This document shows, one piece after another, positions 16,829-24,946 of a stretch of DNA of 45,895 nucleotides. This stretch comes from Spirochaetales bacterium. GTDB lineage: Bacteria; Spirochaetota; Spirochaetia; Sphaerochaetales; Sphaerochaetaceae. The notes beneath the pieces are model-generated. The model did no database searches. It was not told the DNA's origin and saw only the letters and a program-made list of their open reading frames with translations. The translations under genes were made by a program, and so were the position numbers. Every line of letters starts with the position of its first letter. The first letter of the stretch is position 1. Location: positions 1 to 45,895 of the forward strand of contig JAFUXI010000085.1 in assembly GCA_017470995.1 (NCBI GenBank), in the 5' to 3' direction.

Positions 16829-18085
16829 TCAGAGTCCGATCAGGCTCACGGGATAATAGTATGAGATGCCGTTTGCAGGGCGGATCCTGTCACATGAGTC
16901 TATTATCAGACCGGGTTTTATCTCCATCCCATATTTGGAAAGGACACCGAAATTCCTTGCGGGATTCTTCGGGGATGTTCCTTTCTTGATCTCGATCGGG
17001 TATATCTCGTTTCTCCGAACAAACAGAACATCAATCTCCTTCTGGTCGATGTCCCTGTAGTAAAACAGATATCCCTTGGGGTCGATGTTGTTCGCATAGT
17101 GGTTCTTTACCATCTCGCTTACGACGAATGTCTCGAAGAAAGCCCCGTCCATGGCGCAGCTCTCAAGCATTTCGGCGTCGGGCCATCTGCACAGATAGGC
17201 GCATAACCCGGTATCCATGAAATAGAGTTTCGGGGCCTTGATTATACGTGACGACATGTTCGGCATATAGGGCTGGAGCAGGAAGACGATTCCCGAGGTC
17301 TCCAGGATCGAGATCCACCGTTTGCATGTCCTCGTGTCAATCCCGACACTGTTTGCGAGAACATCATAATGCAGTTCCTGGGCTGTCCGGAGAGCCAGAA
17401 GGGAGAGGAAGTTCCGGAACTGCAGTTCCATGTCAGCGTTTATCAGCTTGCGGACATCCTTCTCGATATATGTGTTCAGATAGGATCTGAAATATGCAGT
17501 CCTCTCGGATTCTCCTGTCACTATATCCGGCATTCCGCCCTGGAATATTTCTCCGAAGATCTCTGGTCTTGTCCTATATGTTCCCGGGAGTTCCCGTTCC
17601 CTTCTGATGAGATTGTCTATTTCCGGATCGAAGGGCAATCCTTCCTTTCCTGTCTTCTCGGCCATGGAGAAAGATGACATCTCTATCACCCCGCATCTTC
17701 CGGCAAGGGATTCCGATATTCCTTCCTGGAGTTCGAACCTGTTCGATCCGGTAAGGATGAACATCAGCCGTCTTCTCTCTCCGTTTTTCAGCCAGAGAAG
17801 ACGTTGTTCGTCTATCTTTTTCTTTATCTCGTCCAACAGGTTCGGAGCCTTCTGTATCTCATCGATTATCACCGGCCACGGATTGAGTTCAAGGAATCTC
17901 TTCGGATTCTGAATGGCAAGGGCCCGGTCTTCACCGTCATCCAGTGTCACTTTCCTGAAACCATCACCGAACAGATGGTCGATGACAGTTGATTTTCCAA
18001 CCTGTCTCGGCCCATAGACCACGATGCAGGGAAATGACTCCGAGACAGCTGAGATTGTCTTCTCGTAATTTCTTTTGATGTACAT
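16829..18085 (-). CDS. Orphan AAA_14/DUF4143 ATPase
   Basis: The 418-residue protein has Walker A GPRQVGKST, Walker B WPVIIDEIQKAP and the LTGSNRF sensor segment. The DUF4143 C-terminal region has EIDVLFVRRNEIYPIEIKKG, a PD-(D/E)xK-like core. The family is common in anaerobes, usually alone, and of unproven role. The start at 18085 (MYIKRNYEK) was chosen because GGAG lies eight bases upstream; a longer frame to 18130 lacks this. Upstream are a tandem TTGTACATG repeat and a spaced inverted repeat, suggestive of regulation. Confidence 0.87.
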   Translation of the reverse strand: MYIKRNYEKTISAVSESFPCIVVYGPRQVGKSTVIDHLFGDGFRKVTLDDGEDRALAIQNPKRFLELNPWPVIIDEIQKAPNLLDEIKKKIDEQRLLWLKNGERRRLMFILTGSNRFELQEGISESLAGRCGVIEMSSFSMAEKTGKEGLPFDPEIDNLIRRERELPGTYRTRPEIFGEIFQGGMPDIVTGESERTAYFRSYLNTYIEKDVRKLINADMELQFRNFLSLLALRTAQELHYDVLANSVGIDTRTCKRWISILETSGIVFLLQPYMPNMSSRIIKAPKLYFMDTGLCAYLCRWPDAEMLESCAMDGAFFETFVVSEMVKNHYANNIDPKGYLFYYRDIDQKEIDVLFVRRNEIYPIEIKKGTSPKNPARNFGVLSKYGMEIKPGLIIDSCDRIRPANGISYYYPVSLIGL

Positions 18086-18099
18086 CCGCTTTTCTCCTG

Positions 18100-18170
18100 T
18101 TGTACATGTTGTACATGCAGTATATCCCAATAATCCGATTAAAACAACATTCGGATGTGTTTTTAATCGG
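18100..18170. promoter_or_regulatory. Repeats upstream of the first DUF4143 ATPase gene
   Basis: TTGTACATG occurs twice in tandem at 18100-18117, inside the presumed leader. Further upstream CCGATTAAAA (18135-18144) and TTTTAATCGG (18161-18170) form a perfect ten-base inverted repeat. A smaller hairpin, ACAT-TCGG-ATGT (18147-18158), lies in the space between them. The larger dyad could be an operator. Confidence 0.45.
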
Positions 18171-18288
18171 GTTTTCAGATAATAACATTATTTGAATAAT
18201 TCATTATATAGCTTCCCCATCCGGAGAGCCCGTGTACGAAAACAAACTTCAATTCTCCCATAATCACCCCATTAATCAGATTTGAACT

Positions 18289-18591
18289 TCAGTGTGCACC
18301 AAAAACGTAGTTTCTCAAAGCATCGTTGATTCTTGTCTGATAGCCTTCTCCCTGACTTTTGAAAGCTTCGAGCACATCGGCATCAATTCTAAGTGATATC
18401 TGGACTTTCCTGGGCTTGTAGACGTTATGATCTACAAGGTAATACGGAGCAAACTCTGCCAGTTGTTCTGAAGTAAGTTTCGGAGCATCCTTTGTGTATC
18501 GTACCGGCTTCCCGGCTGCTTCCTCCACTTCTTTCAGCATTTCAGCTGTTGGCTTTTGTCCAATCTGTATTTCGTGCTTTTCCATTTGCAT
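18289..18591 (-). CDS. BrnA-like antitoxin without a partner toxin
   Basis: The 100-residue protein ends in a ribbon-helix-helix segment, VQISLRIDADVLEAFKSQG then YQTRINDALRNYV, the hallmark of BrnA antitoxins. These bind their own promoter and neutralise the ribonuclease BrnT. BrnT normally lies immediately upstream, but here that space holds only a promoter and the next gene is a transporter. The start at 18591 is supported by GAGGAGA 7-8 bases upstream. It may be a solitary regulator or the residue of a lost toxin-antitoxin pair. Confidence 0.8.
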   Translation of the reverse strand: MQMEKHEIQIGQKPTAEMLKEVEEAAGKPVRYTKDAPKLTSEQLAEFAPYYLVDHNVYKPRKVQISLRIDADVLEAFKSQGEGYQTRINDALRNYVFGAH

Positions 18592-18624
18592 TGTAGATTC
18601 TCCTCTCATTCTTGTCGGCCAATC

Positions 18625-18670
18625 TTGTATATACAAAAATGACTATACACCAGTCCACTAATAAATACAA
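18625..18670 (-). promoter_or_regulatory. Promoter and palindromic operator of the BrnA-like gene
   Basis: On the minus strand, a -35 TTGTAT (18670-18665) and -10 TATAGT (18647-18642) are separated by 17 bases. A perfect 12-base palindrome, TTGTATATACAA, lies just downstream at 18625-18636. The placement fits autorepression by the ribbon-helix-helix protein. Confidence 0.6.
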
Positions 18671-18708
18671 CGAGCTATTGCTATTTTTTAACGTTCAGGA
18701 TAAAGACA

Positions 18709-20460
18709 TCATGCCACGGGGAATCTGATGGTCAGGACATTCAGGCCGAGAAGATTCTGATATGTGACATCATCGGCAAGTTTCATCACCATGCGGATTC
18801 CGATGTTCTTCTCAGGGCTCTCATCCGAGAACTGGGAAGCACGCTCCTTAGGATCAAACGGGATGCAGTCGTCCTTGATTCTGAGAAGAAGGCTGTCGTT
18901 CTTCAGAATTACACTGACAATGACCTGATGGCTCTTGCTGTCTGCGCTGAAGCCATGGCGGACAACGTTTCCCGCCATCTCCTCTATGCTCAGGGCGGCA
19001 TAGACGCAGACCTTATGGGAAAGCGCGTGTCTTGAACAGAAGTCCTGAACCTTCTCGGATGTAGACAATGCCTCTTCCATGCTCTCGACCACTAGTTCCA
19101 GTTTCATGTCATCGGAAACTCCGAAGTCCTTTCTGAGAAACAGCCAGTCATCAAAAGATGACGGAAAACGCCTGTTGAATATGCAGGCATATACAAGAAT
19201 GGAAACCAGGATAAAGAACAGGCCTATCGGGTGGGAGATCCATACTCCGAACGCACCCAGAAGCTGGGCAAGAATCAGAGCGGGAGCGACCACGGCAAGA
19301 AAGCCGTCGAGGAAGGACAGCAGGTTAACAAACAAGTTGTGCCCGCAGGCATGAAGATAATTGCAGTAGATCTGAATCAGCATTATCAGAGGCATGCACA
19401 GCGCATAGATCAGGAAAAGCTGTTTTGTGATCACATACACATGGGAACTCTTGTCTGCAAAGAAAACCGAAGTAAGCGGACCGGAAAGGACAGCCGCAAC
19501 CACTGCCACGACTGCGGAAAGAATCATACCCTTGGACAATGCGGTCTTCATTACCGTCCTCAGACCGTCCCTGTCTTCCTCTCCGATCAGAACACTGGAC
19601 ATCATTCTGACAACGGAACCCACTCCGACGCAGAAGGCAACCTCCAGACCGGAGACCATTCCGAATGCGCCTTGGGCGGAAAGACCGTCGCTGCCTGCAT
19701 ATTTTAGAAGGATTATGTTCAGGACCAGGGCTCTCACTGCCAGATAGAAAACAAGGGCAGCACCGGGGAAGCCTGTCTTTAGCAGAGGCAACAGCTGAGA
19801 GATATCGATCTTGGACAGGGAGAATTTCAGCTGAGCCTTGCCGGTGAAATAGTAAGGGATGAGAATCAGCAGATATATCCAGTTGCTTATGCTTGTGGCA
19901 AGGGCAAGTCCGAAAGGTCCCATTCGGAAGACTTTGACCAGGACTATGTCAAGGACGATATTGCTTATCATCATTACCACAACGCCGATATAGCCTATTG
20001 CGCTCTTGCGTTCAAGCTGGAGGAACATTGCTACCTGCTGGGCAATCATCATAGGCATAATGCCTAAACCATAGCCCCTTATGTAAGAAACAAGTGCATT
20101 TTTAAGGTTTGGGCTGGCACCCAGGGCACTGGCCATAGGAGACGGAATCAGGAAGCTGATGACAGAGAGGATTGTCCCGACCAGAAATGCGATGGTAAGA
20201 TTTAGGGAGAAGAGGCTGTTTGTCTTATCAAGATCGCCTCTGCCCATGTACTTGCCGCAGAGGATGGAAGATCCGCCGAGTAGTACTGAACTCACAGCAG
20301 CGAGGACATTCACCATCGTGAAATAAAGGCCGATGACACCGACGGATTCGGCATCTATGAATCGTCCGGCCACGGCACCATCGACTATAGAGTTTATCGA
20401 GCCCATGGCTATTATCAGAATCTGAACAGGCAGGAGCTTGTAGAACAGCCTTTTGAACAC
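18709..20460 (-). CDS. MATE-family transporter fused to an RsbW-like ATPase domain
   Basis: Residues 1 to about 445 form a twelve-helix MATE/NorM-type transporter, starting LFYKLLPVQILIIAMGSINS. The remaining 130 residues are a GHKL ATPase domain of the RsbW/SpoIIAB anti-sigma kinase type: N-box EEMAGNVVRHGF, then IKDDCIPFDP (the usual Gly after the Asp is Cys) and a GIRMVMKLADDVTY segment. The fusion suggests a membrane protein whose transport is gated by nucleotide, or a membrane-anchored kinase of an anti-sigma-antagonist. The start is GTG with AGAGGGGG upstream. A TATAAT -10 lies at 20526-20521 on the minus strand. The gene stands alone. Confidence 0.88.
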   Translation of the reverse strand: MFKRLFYKLLPVQILIIAMGSINSIVDGAVAGRFIDAESVGVIGLYFTMVNVLAAVSSVLLGGSSILCGKYMGRGDLDKTNSLFSLNLTIAFLVGTILSVISFLIPSPMASALGASPNLKNALVSYIRGYGLGIMPMMIAQQVAMFLQLERKSAIGYIGVVVMMISNIVLDIVLVKVFRMGPFGLALATSISNWIYLLILIPYYFTGKAQLKFSLSKIDISQLLPLLKTGFPGAALVFYLAVRALVLNIILLKYAGSDGLSAQGAFGMVSGLEVAFCVGVGSVVRMMSSVLIGEEDRDGLRTVMKTALSKGMILSAVVAVVAAVLSGPLTSVFFADKSSHVYVITKQLFLIYALCMPLIMLIQIYCNYLHACGHNLFVNLLSFLDGFLAVVAPALILAQLLGAFGVWISHPIGLFFILVSILVYACIFNRRFPSSFDDWLFLRKDFGVSDDMKLELVVESMEEALSTSEKVQDFCSRHALSHKVCVYAALSIEEMAGNVVRHGFSADSKSHQVIVSVILKNDSLLLRIKDDCIPFDPKERASQFSDESPEKNIGIRMVMKLADDVTYQNLLGLNVLTIRFPVA

Positions 20461-20520
20461 CTATGGAACCCCCTCTTGAGAACTCAACCCCGATTGCCTT
20501 CATCGCATCAGGACCTTTCC

Positions 20521-20526
20521 ATTATA
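20521..20526 (-). promoter_or_regulatory. -10 element for the MATE-RsbW fusion gene
   Basis: TATAAT on the minus strand, about 60 bases before the GTG start, between the IS remnant and the gene. No good -35 was found. Confidence 0.4.
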
Positions 20527-20558
20527 CTGGTATCGGACATACCTGCACAGTATCAAGG

Positions 20559-20713
20559 TCTCCTGTAAAGTAATTTGTCCGTTTTTTCATGCTGCCTCCT
20601 TCGGGATGATGTTGAAGAACCTCAGGATCATGATCCTGTCAGGGAACTTCTCTCTGACCATCTGTGCCGGTGTCCTGCCGTTCAGGATCCTCCTCGGGGA
20701 GTTTTCGCAGACT
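20559..20713 (-). mobile_element. IS30-type right-end remnant
   Basis: On the minus strand a transposase tail (ENSPRRILNGRTPAQM to NIIPKEAA, stop at 20587-20589) is followed by the same terminal sequence as at 109-135, ending at about 20559. Nothing of the upstream transposase remains; the preceding bases belong to an epimerase gene in another frame. It is a decayed end of the same element seen at the window's left edge. Confidence 0.75.
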
Positions 20714-21695
20714 TTTTGAGCCATAGCACCGTATCACGGATGCTGCTCTTAACTGGGCGCGGAGCATATCCGAAAGCAGCTGTGGCTGCACTTCTGTTGA
20801 ACAGGCAGTTTGACTCGAGAACCGAAACGGAATATGGGGTAAAATACGGCGTCTGTTTTTTTCTCAGACTTCTTCTCTCACAGATGGGCGCAACAAGCTT
20901 TGCGAGGCATACCGGCAGAAACGAAACGAATCTTTTCAGCCCCAGGGTTTCTTTTGCCGAAATCAGTATGTCGCGGATTGTCGCATAATGACCGGAGAGA
21001 ATATAACCGCACCCCCGCCTGCCCTGTTCCGCACAGGAGACGATACCGGCTGCAACATCCCGTACATCAACAAAGTCATAACCTCCTCTGACCGCCATCG
21101 GAAGTTTCCCTGCAATGAAGGCCATAAGCATATTGGTGATGCTTCCTTTGCCGATATCGCCCGGACCGATGATTCCGGACGGGAAAACCACGCTTGCATT
21201 CAGTCCGCGTCCGGCTGCTTCAAATACGAGAGATGTTGCAATGGCTTTGCTTTTTGCATAATCGCCACGCACCAGATCGGGGGAAAAGACAGCATTCTCT
21301 GAGATTTCCGTTCCGTCGGGCTTTTCCGGGAGAGCATGGACCGAACTCACATAGACAAGTTTCCCGACTCTCATCTTCTCGCACTGACGGATGATATTGT
21401 TCGTACCACCAACATTCACCCGATATATCCGTTCTCCGGGATGTGAAACCACCGAAACGATACCGGCACAGTGAATCACACATGTTTTTCCATCCGAACC
21501 GGAAAAGAAGCGTTCAAGAGAAGCATCGCTGCACACATCGCCGCGGACAACGGAAACACTCTCCGACAACTCAACGGACACAGGGTCATCGTCCATCACC
21601 AGAACACGGATCTCCCTTCTCTTTTTCTTCAGTTCTCCAAGTACCGCGCGGCCGAGAAAGCCGCTTGCTCCGGTTAAAAGATATTTGCTGAACAT
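20682..21695 (-). CDS. NAD-dependent epimerase/dehydratase (extended SDR), C-terminus replaced by IS sequence
   Basis: The 337-residue protein has the GASGFLGRAV nucleotide-binding motif near the N-terminus. The catalytic Tyr-x3-Lys is in YAKSK and the Ser is in VYVSSVHALPE, as in dihydroflavonol-reductase-like SDRs. The final residues, about SAKTPRGGS, are encoded by IS30 remnant DNA read in a different frame, so the natural C-terminus has been lost or swapped. GGAGGG precedes the chosen ATG at 21695. The gene is divergent from a TetR regulator that probably controls it. The substrate is unknown. Confidence 0.82.
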   Translation of the reverse strand: MFSKYLLTGASGFLGRAVLGELKKKRREIRVLVMDDDPVSVELSESVSVVRGDVCSDASLERFFSGSDGKTCVIHCAGIVSVVSHPGERIYRVNVGGTNNIIRQCEKMRVGKLVYVSSVHALPEKPDGTEISENAVFSPDLVRGDYAKSKAIATSLVFEAAGRGLNASVVFPSGIIGPGDIGKGSITNMLMAFIAGKLPMAVRGGYDFVDVRDVAAGIVSCAEQGRRGCGYILSGHYATIRDILISAKETLGLKRFVSFLPVCLAKLVAPICERRSLRKKQTPYFTPYSVSVLESNCLFNRSAATAAFGYAPRPVKSSIRDTVLWLKKSAKTPRGGS

Positions 21696-21718
21696 AGACT
21701 GCCCTCCTTTATAAAAAG

Positions 21719-21832
21719 ACAAGTGTTGATTATCTTTCACTCTTACAGTATAAAAAGAAGGTAATGGAAACAACAACCGACAATGTTTTCAAGACCAGTA
21801 AGAAAAACAACACGTGCACCGGCAAGTGTTGT
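21719..21832. promoter_or_regulatory. Divergent promoter region with TetR-type operator candidates
   Basis: For the epimerase, -35 TTGTTG (21776-21771) and -10 TATACT (21752-21747) on the minus strand are 18 bases apart. ACAACAC (21807-21813) and GTGTTGT (21826-21832) form a perfect inverted repeat upstream of the TetR gene. The half-site CAAGTGTTG recurs at 21720-21728 downstream of the epimerase promoter and at 21823-21831. The TetR protein may thus bind both sides. Confidence 0.5.
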
Positions 21833-21863
21833 AAAAGAATAGTTTTTATACGGAGGAATCAGC

Positions 21864-22412
21864 ATGGGGAGAAGCGATGCAAGAGTACGGTATACAAAAC
21901 GCGTGATAAAGGAATCCTTTCTGTCCCTGCTCCGGGAAAAGCCGGTAAACAAAATCACCGTAAAGGAGGTCTGCGAATTGGCCGAGCTCAATCGGGCAAC
22001 CTTCTATTCCCACTACAGCGACTGCTTTGCACTGATGGATAACATCGAGCAGGAGCTTCTGGAAGCTTTCGAAGAATCACTCCGTTTCATAGATGGTTTT
22101 GACGTGAGTGCTCTGATTGCGGCAATCTATTCCATGGTTGAACAGAATGAAAACGCCTGCAGGGTATTGGTCTTCGGCGGCGCAAGTCCCGGAATTCTCG
22201 GTCGGATGATTGATTTGGCCAAAGCATCAAGCATCGAAGTCTGGAGAAACCAGCTGCATCATGCAACCGATGCAGATCTTGAAATGCTATATATCCATCT
22301 GTCGAATGGACTTATGAATGTTGTAACAAGCGGATATGACAGATACAGCCGCGATGAGGTCATCTCTTTTGTCAACCGAATCGTAAAGAGCAGCCTCTCG
22401 CTGTTCAGGTAA
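21864..22412 (+). CDS. TetR-family transcriptional regulator
   Basis: The 182-residue protein has an N-terminal helix-turn-helix (ITVKEVCELAELNRATFYSHY, about residues 33-53), typical of TetR regulators, and a TetR_C_8-like ligand/dimerisation region. It is preceded by CGGAGGA. Divergent orientation to the SDR gene and the shared CAAGTGTTG repeats indicate control of that gene and of itself. The inducer is unknown. Confidence 0.88.
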   Translation: MGRSDARVRYTKRVIKESFLSLLREKPVNKITVKEVCELAELNRATFYSHYSDCFALMDNIEQELLEAFEESLRFIDGFDVSALIAAIYSMVEQNENACRVLVFGGASPGILGRMIDLAKASSIEVWRNQLHHATDADLEMLYIHLSNGLMNVVTSGYDRYSRDEVISFVNRIVKSSLSLFR

Positions 22413-22474
22413 TCCCGAGCTTAAAGGCTCGAACGGAAACCTCACCCCTTCATAATGGCTCATCGAACGTTCTT

Positions 22475-22492
22475 ACTGCAGTTAACTGTAGT
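22475..22492. repeat. Near-perfect palindrome at the TetR/HNH convergent junction
   Basis: ACTGCAGTTAACTGTAGT is an 18-base palindrome with a single non-matching pair. It overlaps the stop codon of the minus-strand HNH-like gene. No clear T-run follows on either strand, so terminator function is doubtful. Confidence 0.3.
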
Positions 22493-23495
22493 TTGACGCT
22501 GGCCCTTTTCCGGGTTTCCTGTACTGTTGCGCAAGAGCATCTGCCTCTGCTTCAGAGATTCCGTAGCCTGAAAGATCCAGGAGAATCCTCCCTTCAGACT
22601 CCTCGAAAAGAGTCTTGCGGATCTTGTACGGATAGTTTTCGTTGCCTTTCAGCCCTCCCTTGTGGATACAGTCGATTATCTCATCCATCTGGATCTGGCA
22701 ATATTCAGGAATCCCGGGATTTCTGTCAATGTAGACCGAAAGGGGGACATTCTCGCGGTATTTGTTGCCATTGCTCGAGACCAACAGGAAGTTCGAGATA
22801 TCATTGCTGCCTCCGAGGCTGTGTGGCTTCACATGTTCTATGGTGGCAACCGACCCGATCAAGAGCCTCCTGAGGATTTCGTGCTCATCCCTTACCGAAT
22901 ACTTGATGATGAATGCACTTTCGCTGCTTCCTGATGTCGGGAGAAAGAGAGCAAGGTTCATTATCTCGGAGAGAACCCGTTCCTCGTACGGGTTTCTTGC
23001 ACTGATACCATTCAGGGCATTGAGGAAATTCTTGCGCTTGAAAAAAACATCCCTGCTGCTGTTGAGGATTTGGTTCCGGCAGCTGGTCGTCTCCTTCCTC
23101 AACTCCAGTTGTGTACGTGCAGAGAGAAGCGCCGACTTGGTATCGACACTGTCTATCACCTTGAACTCCTCGAGCTTCAGCTTTGCAAGGTGATCTGCGT
23201 AGTTTGCAGAAAAGAAATCCATCATGCCCTTTTCGGGATTGGAGTCAAGGAAAAACGTTATCCTGTCATAGATGTGCCGTTCAACGGGCTGCATATTCCT
23301 GGCATATCTTGAAAGAAGAAAGAGCTTCTCCTTTATGTTCTTGCAGTATCTGAACCTTTCCTCAATCCTGCTCATCTCCGAACCCGAAATCATCCTTATT
23401 CCCGTATAGGGGCATGTGATGTTCTTCAGCCTTTTCAGAGCTGTTCCCTTCCCTGTATCTACTTTTGCACCTGCGATTTTTACTCCATTTCCCAT
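22482..23495 (-). CDS. HNH-nuclease-like protein of unknown function
   Basis: The 337-residue protein contains IEHVKPHSLGGSNDISNFLLV followed by NKYR in its C-terminal half. This fits the H...GG.ND..N...N pattern of HNH nucleases. A CPYTGIRM motif near residue 28 could contribute to a metal site, but the second Cys pair of many HNH proteins is absent. The rest is helical and unrecognised. It begins 31 bases after the ALDH stop on the same strand and may be cotranscribed. No restriction or phage genes are adjacent. Confidence 0.55.
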   Translation of the reverse strand: MGNGVKIAGAKVDTGKGTALKRLKNITCPYTGIRMISGSEMSRIEERFRYCKNIKEKLFLLSRYARNMQPVERHIYDRITFFLDSNPEKGMMDFFSANYADHLAKLKLEEFKVIDSVDTKSALLSARTQLELRKETTSCRNQILNSSRDVFFKRKNFLNALNGISARNPYEERVLSEIMNLALFLPTSGSSESAFIIKYSVRDEHEILRRLLIGSVATIEHVKPHSLGGSNDISNFLLVSSNGNKYRENVPLSVYIDRNPGIPEYCQIQMDEIIDCIHKGGLKGNENYPYKIRKTLFEESEGRILLDLSGYGISEAEADALAQQYRKPGKGPASNYS

Positions 23496-23526
23496 AAGCT
23501 GATACCTATTCTATTGTGACACAGTT

Positions 23527-24945
23527 TTATTTCTCGAACAGCTTGAGAAGCTTCATCTTCCTCTGACCGGCCTTGCCTCCGTAAGGATGCTCCCTCAGAG
23601 GAAGATTCATATGAGTCTTCCCTTTAAGTACGGATGTCGGGTGCGAGAATTCCCTGAATCCCCATTCACCGTGGTAGGCACCCATGCCCGAGTGCCCGGT
23701 ACCGTTGAAAGGCACACCCTTGACCATCATGTGGATGCAGACCTCGTTGATGCATCCCCCACCGTACTGCATCGTAGTCATCACTTTCTTTGCCCATTTC
23801 ATGTCGGATGTAAAGACATAAAGGGCAAGCGGATGCTCCCTGTCTGCAATCAGATCCATGACAGAATCAACCTCACTGTCCTTGAAAGGGACCACCGGAA
23901 GAAGCGGACAGAAGAGCTCATGCCTGACGATATCCTCATCAGATCCGACCGGGTAGATGATTGTAGGAGAGAATTTGTTGCTTGCTCTGTCCCCAGTGCC
24001 GCCGAACACAATGCGTTCTTTGTACTGCGTGCACAGGCGCTCGCACTTGTCATAGACAGAGGACGTGATGAGCTTCGGGTATTCCGAGTTTTCCTCGGCC
24101 TTTTCCCCTATCTGTCTTACGAACTCTGCCTTCAGATGCTCCAGGAACTCCTCGGCAACCTCTTCGGATACTGCAATCTGGTTGATGTTTATGCAGATCT
24201 GACCTGCATTGCAGAGCTTGAAGAATGCAATCTTGCGGGCAGCATCCCTGAGGTCGGCGTCTTTTCTTACAACCGCCCAGTTTCCGGTCTCGCCACCCAG
24301 CTCGAGCGCTACCGAAGTCAGATTGCGGGATGCCATCTCAAGAACATGCCTGGCAACCGCAGGAGATCCCGTGTAGAAGATCTTGTCGAACCTTTCTGCA
24401 AGGCACATGTCGGCTATGTCATGACCGCCGTCGATTACCGTCACATATTCCTCAGAGAAGGTCTCGGAAATCATCTTCTTCAGGGCACGCGTGCTGGCTG
24501 CAGACTTGGAACTCGTCTTGATCACCGCAGTGTTTCCTCCGCAGAGGCTTGCTGCAAGGACTCCCAGGGTCAGGAGAACCGGAAAGTTGAACGGGCTGAT
24601 TATCAGAGAAACCCCGTAGGGCATCTTGTAGACCGTGGTCCTGGTGCTCGGGAAACACATCAGACCGCTGAAATGATGCTCGGGTCTGGCCCATTTCCTA
24701 AGGCCCTTGAGAATCTCGTTGACCTCGACGATGACCGGACCTATATCACAGAGATAGGCTTCCACGTGGCTTCTGCCCAGATCCTTGGCCAGGGCCTCCT
24801 GAAGCATGCTCTGATTTGCAATGACTGCACTCTTCAGCTTTTTGAGCTGCTCGATTCTCCATCTGACATCAAGAGTCTCCCCCGTCCTGAAGTATCGCCT
24901 CTGTTCAAGAACGATATCGTGAATCATGTCCTGCGTATAACTCAT
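23527..24945 (-). CDS. Aldehyde dehydrogenase, class 3-like
   Basis: The 472-residue NAD(P)-dependent enzyme oxidises an aldehyde to a carboxylate. It has the SPFNFPVLL cofactor segment, the FYTGSPAVARHV loop, the catalytic Cys in CNAGQICI and the general-base Glu in ALELGGETGNW. In most relatives the residue after ELGG is Lys rather than Glu. No signal is present; class 3 bacterial enzymes often end in a basic tail, as here. It starts one base after the stop of the alcohol dehydrogenase, so an alcohol-to-aldehyde-to-acid (or reverse) two-step is likely. The substrate is unknown. Confidence 0.9.
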   Translation of the reverse strand: MSYTQDMIHDIVLEQRRYFRTGETLDVRWRIEQLKKLKSAVIANQSMLQEALAKDLGRSHVEAYLCDIGPVIVEVNEILKGLRKWARPEHHFSGLMCFPSTRTTVYKMPYGVSLIISPFNFPVLLTLGVLAASLCGGNTAVIKTSSKSAASTRALKKMISETFSEEYVTVIDGGHDIADMCLAERFDKIFYTGSPAVARHVLEMASRNLTSVALELGGETGNWAVVRKDADLRDAARKIAFFKLCNAGQICININQIAVSEEVAEEFLEHLKAEFVRQIGEKAEENSEYPKLITSSVYDKCERLCTQYKERIVFGGTGDRASNKFSPTIIYPVGSDEDIVRHELFCPLLPVVPFKDSEVDSVMDLIADREHPLALYVFTSDMKWAKKVMTTMQYGGGCINEVCIHMMVKGVPFNGTGHSGMGAYHGEWGFREFSHPTSVLKGKTHMNLPLREHPYGGKAGQRKMKLLKLFEK

Positions 24946-24946
24946 T

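Noticed and set aside
18086-18130. An N-terminal extension of the first DUF4143 ATPase
   Set aside because: The extension crosses tandem repeats and lacks a ribosome site; the internal ATG at 18085 has one.
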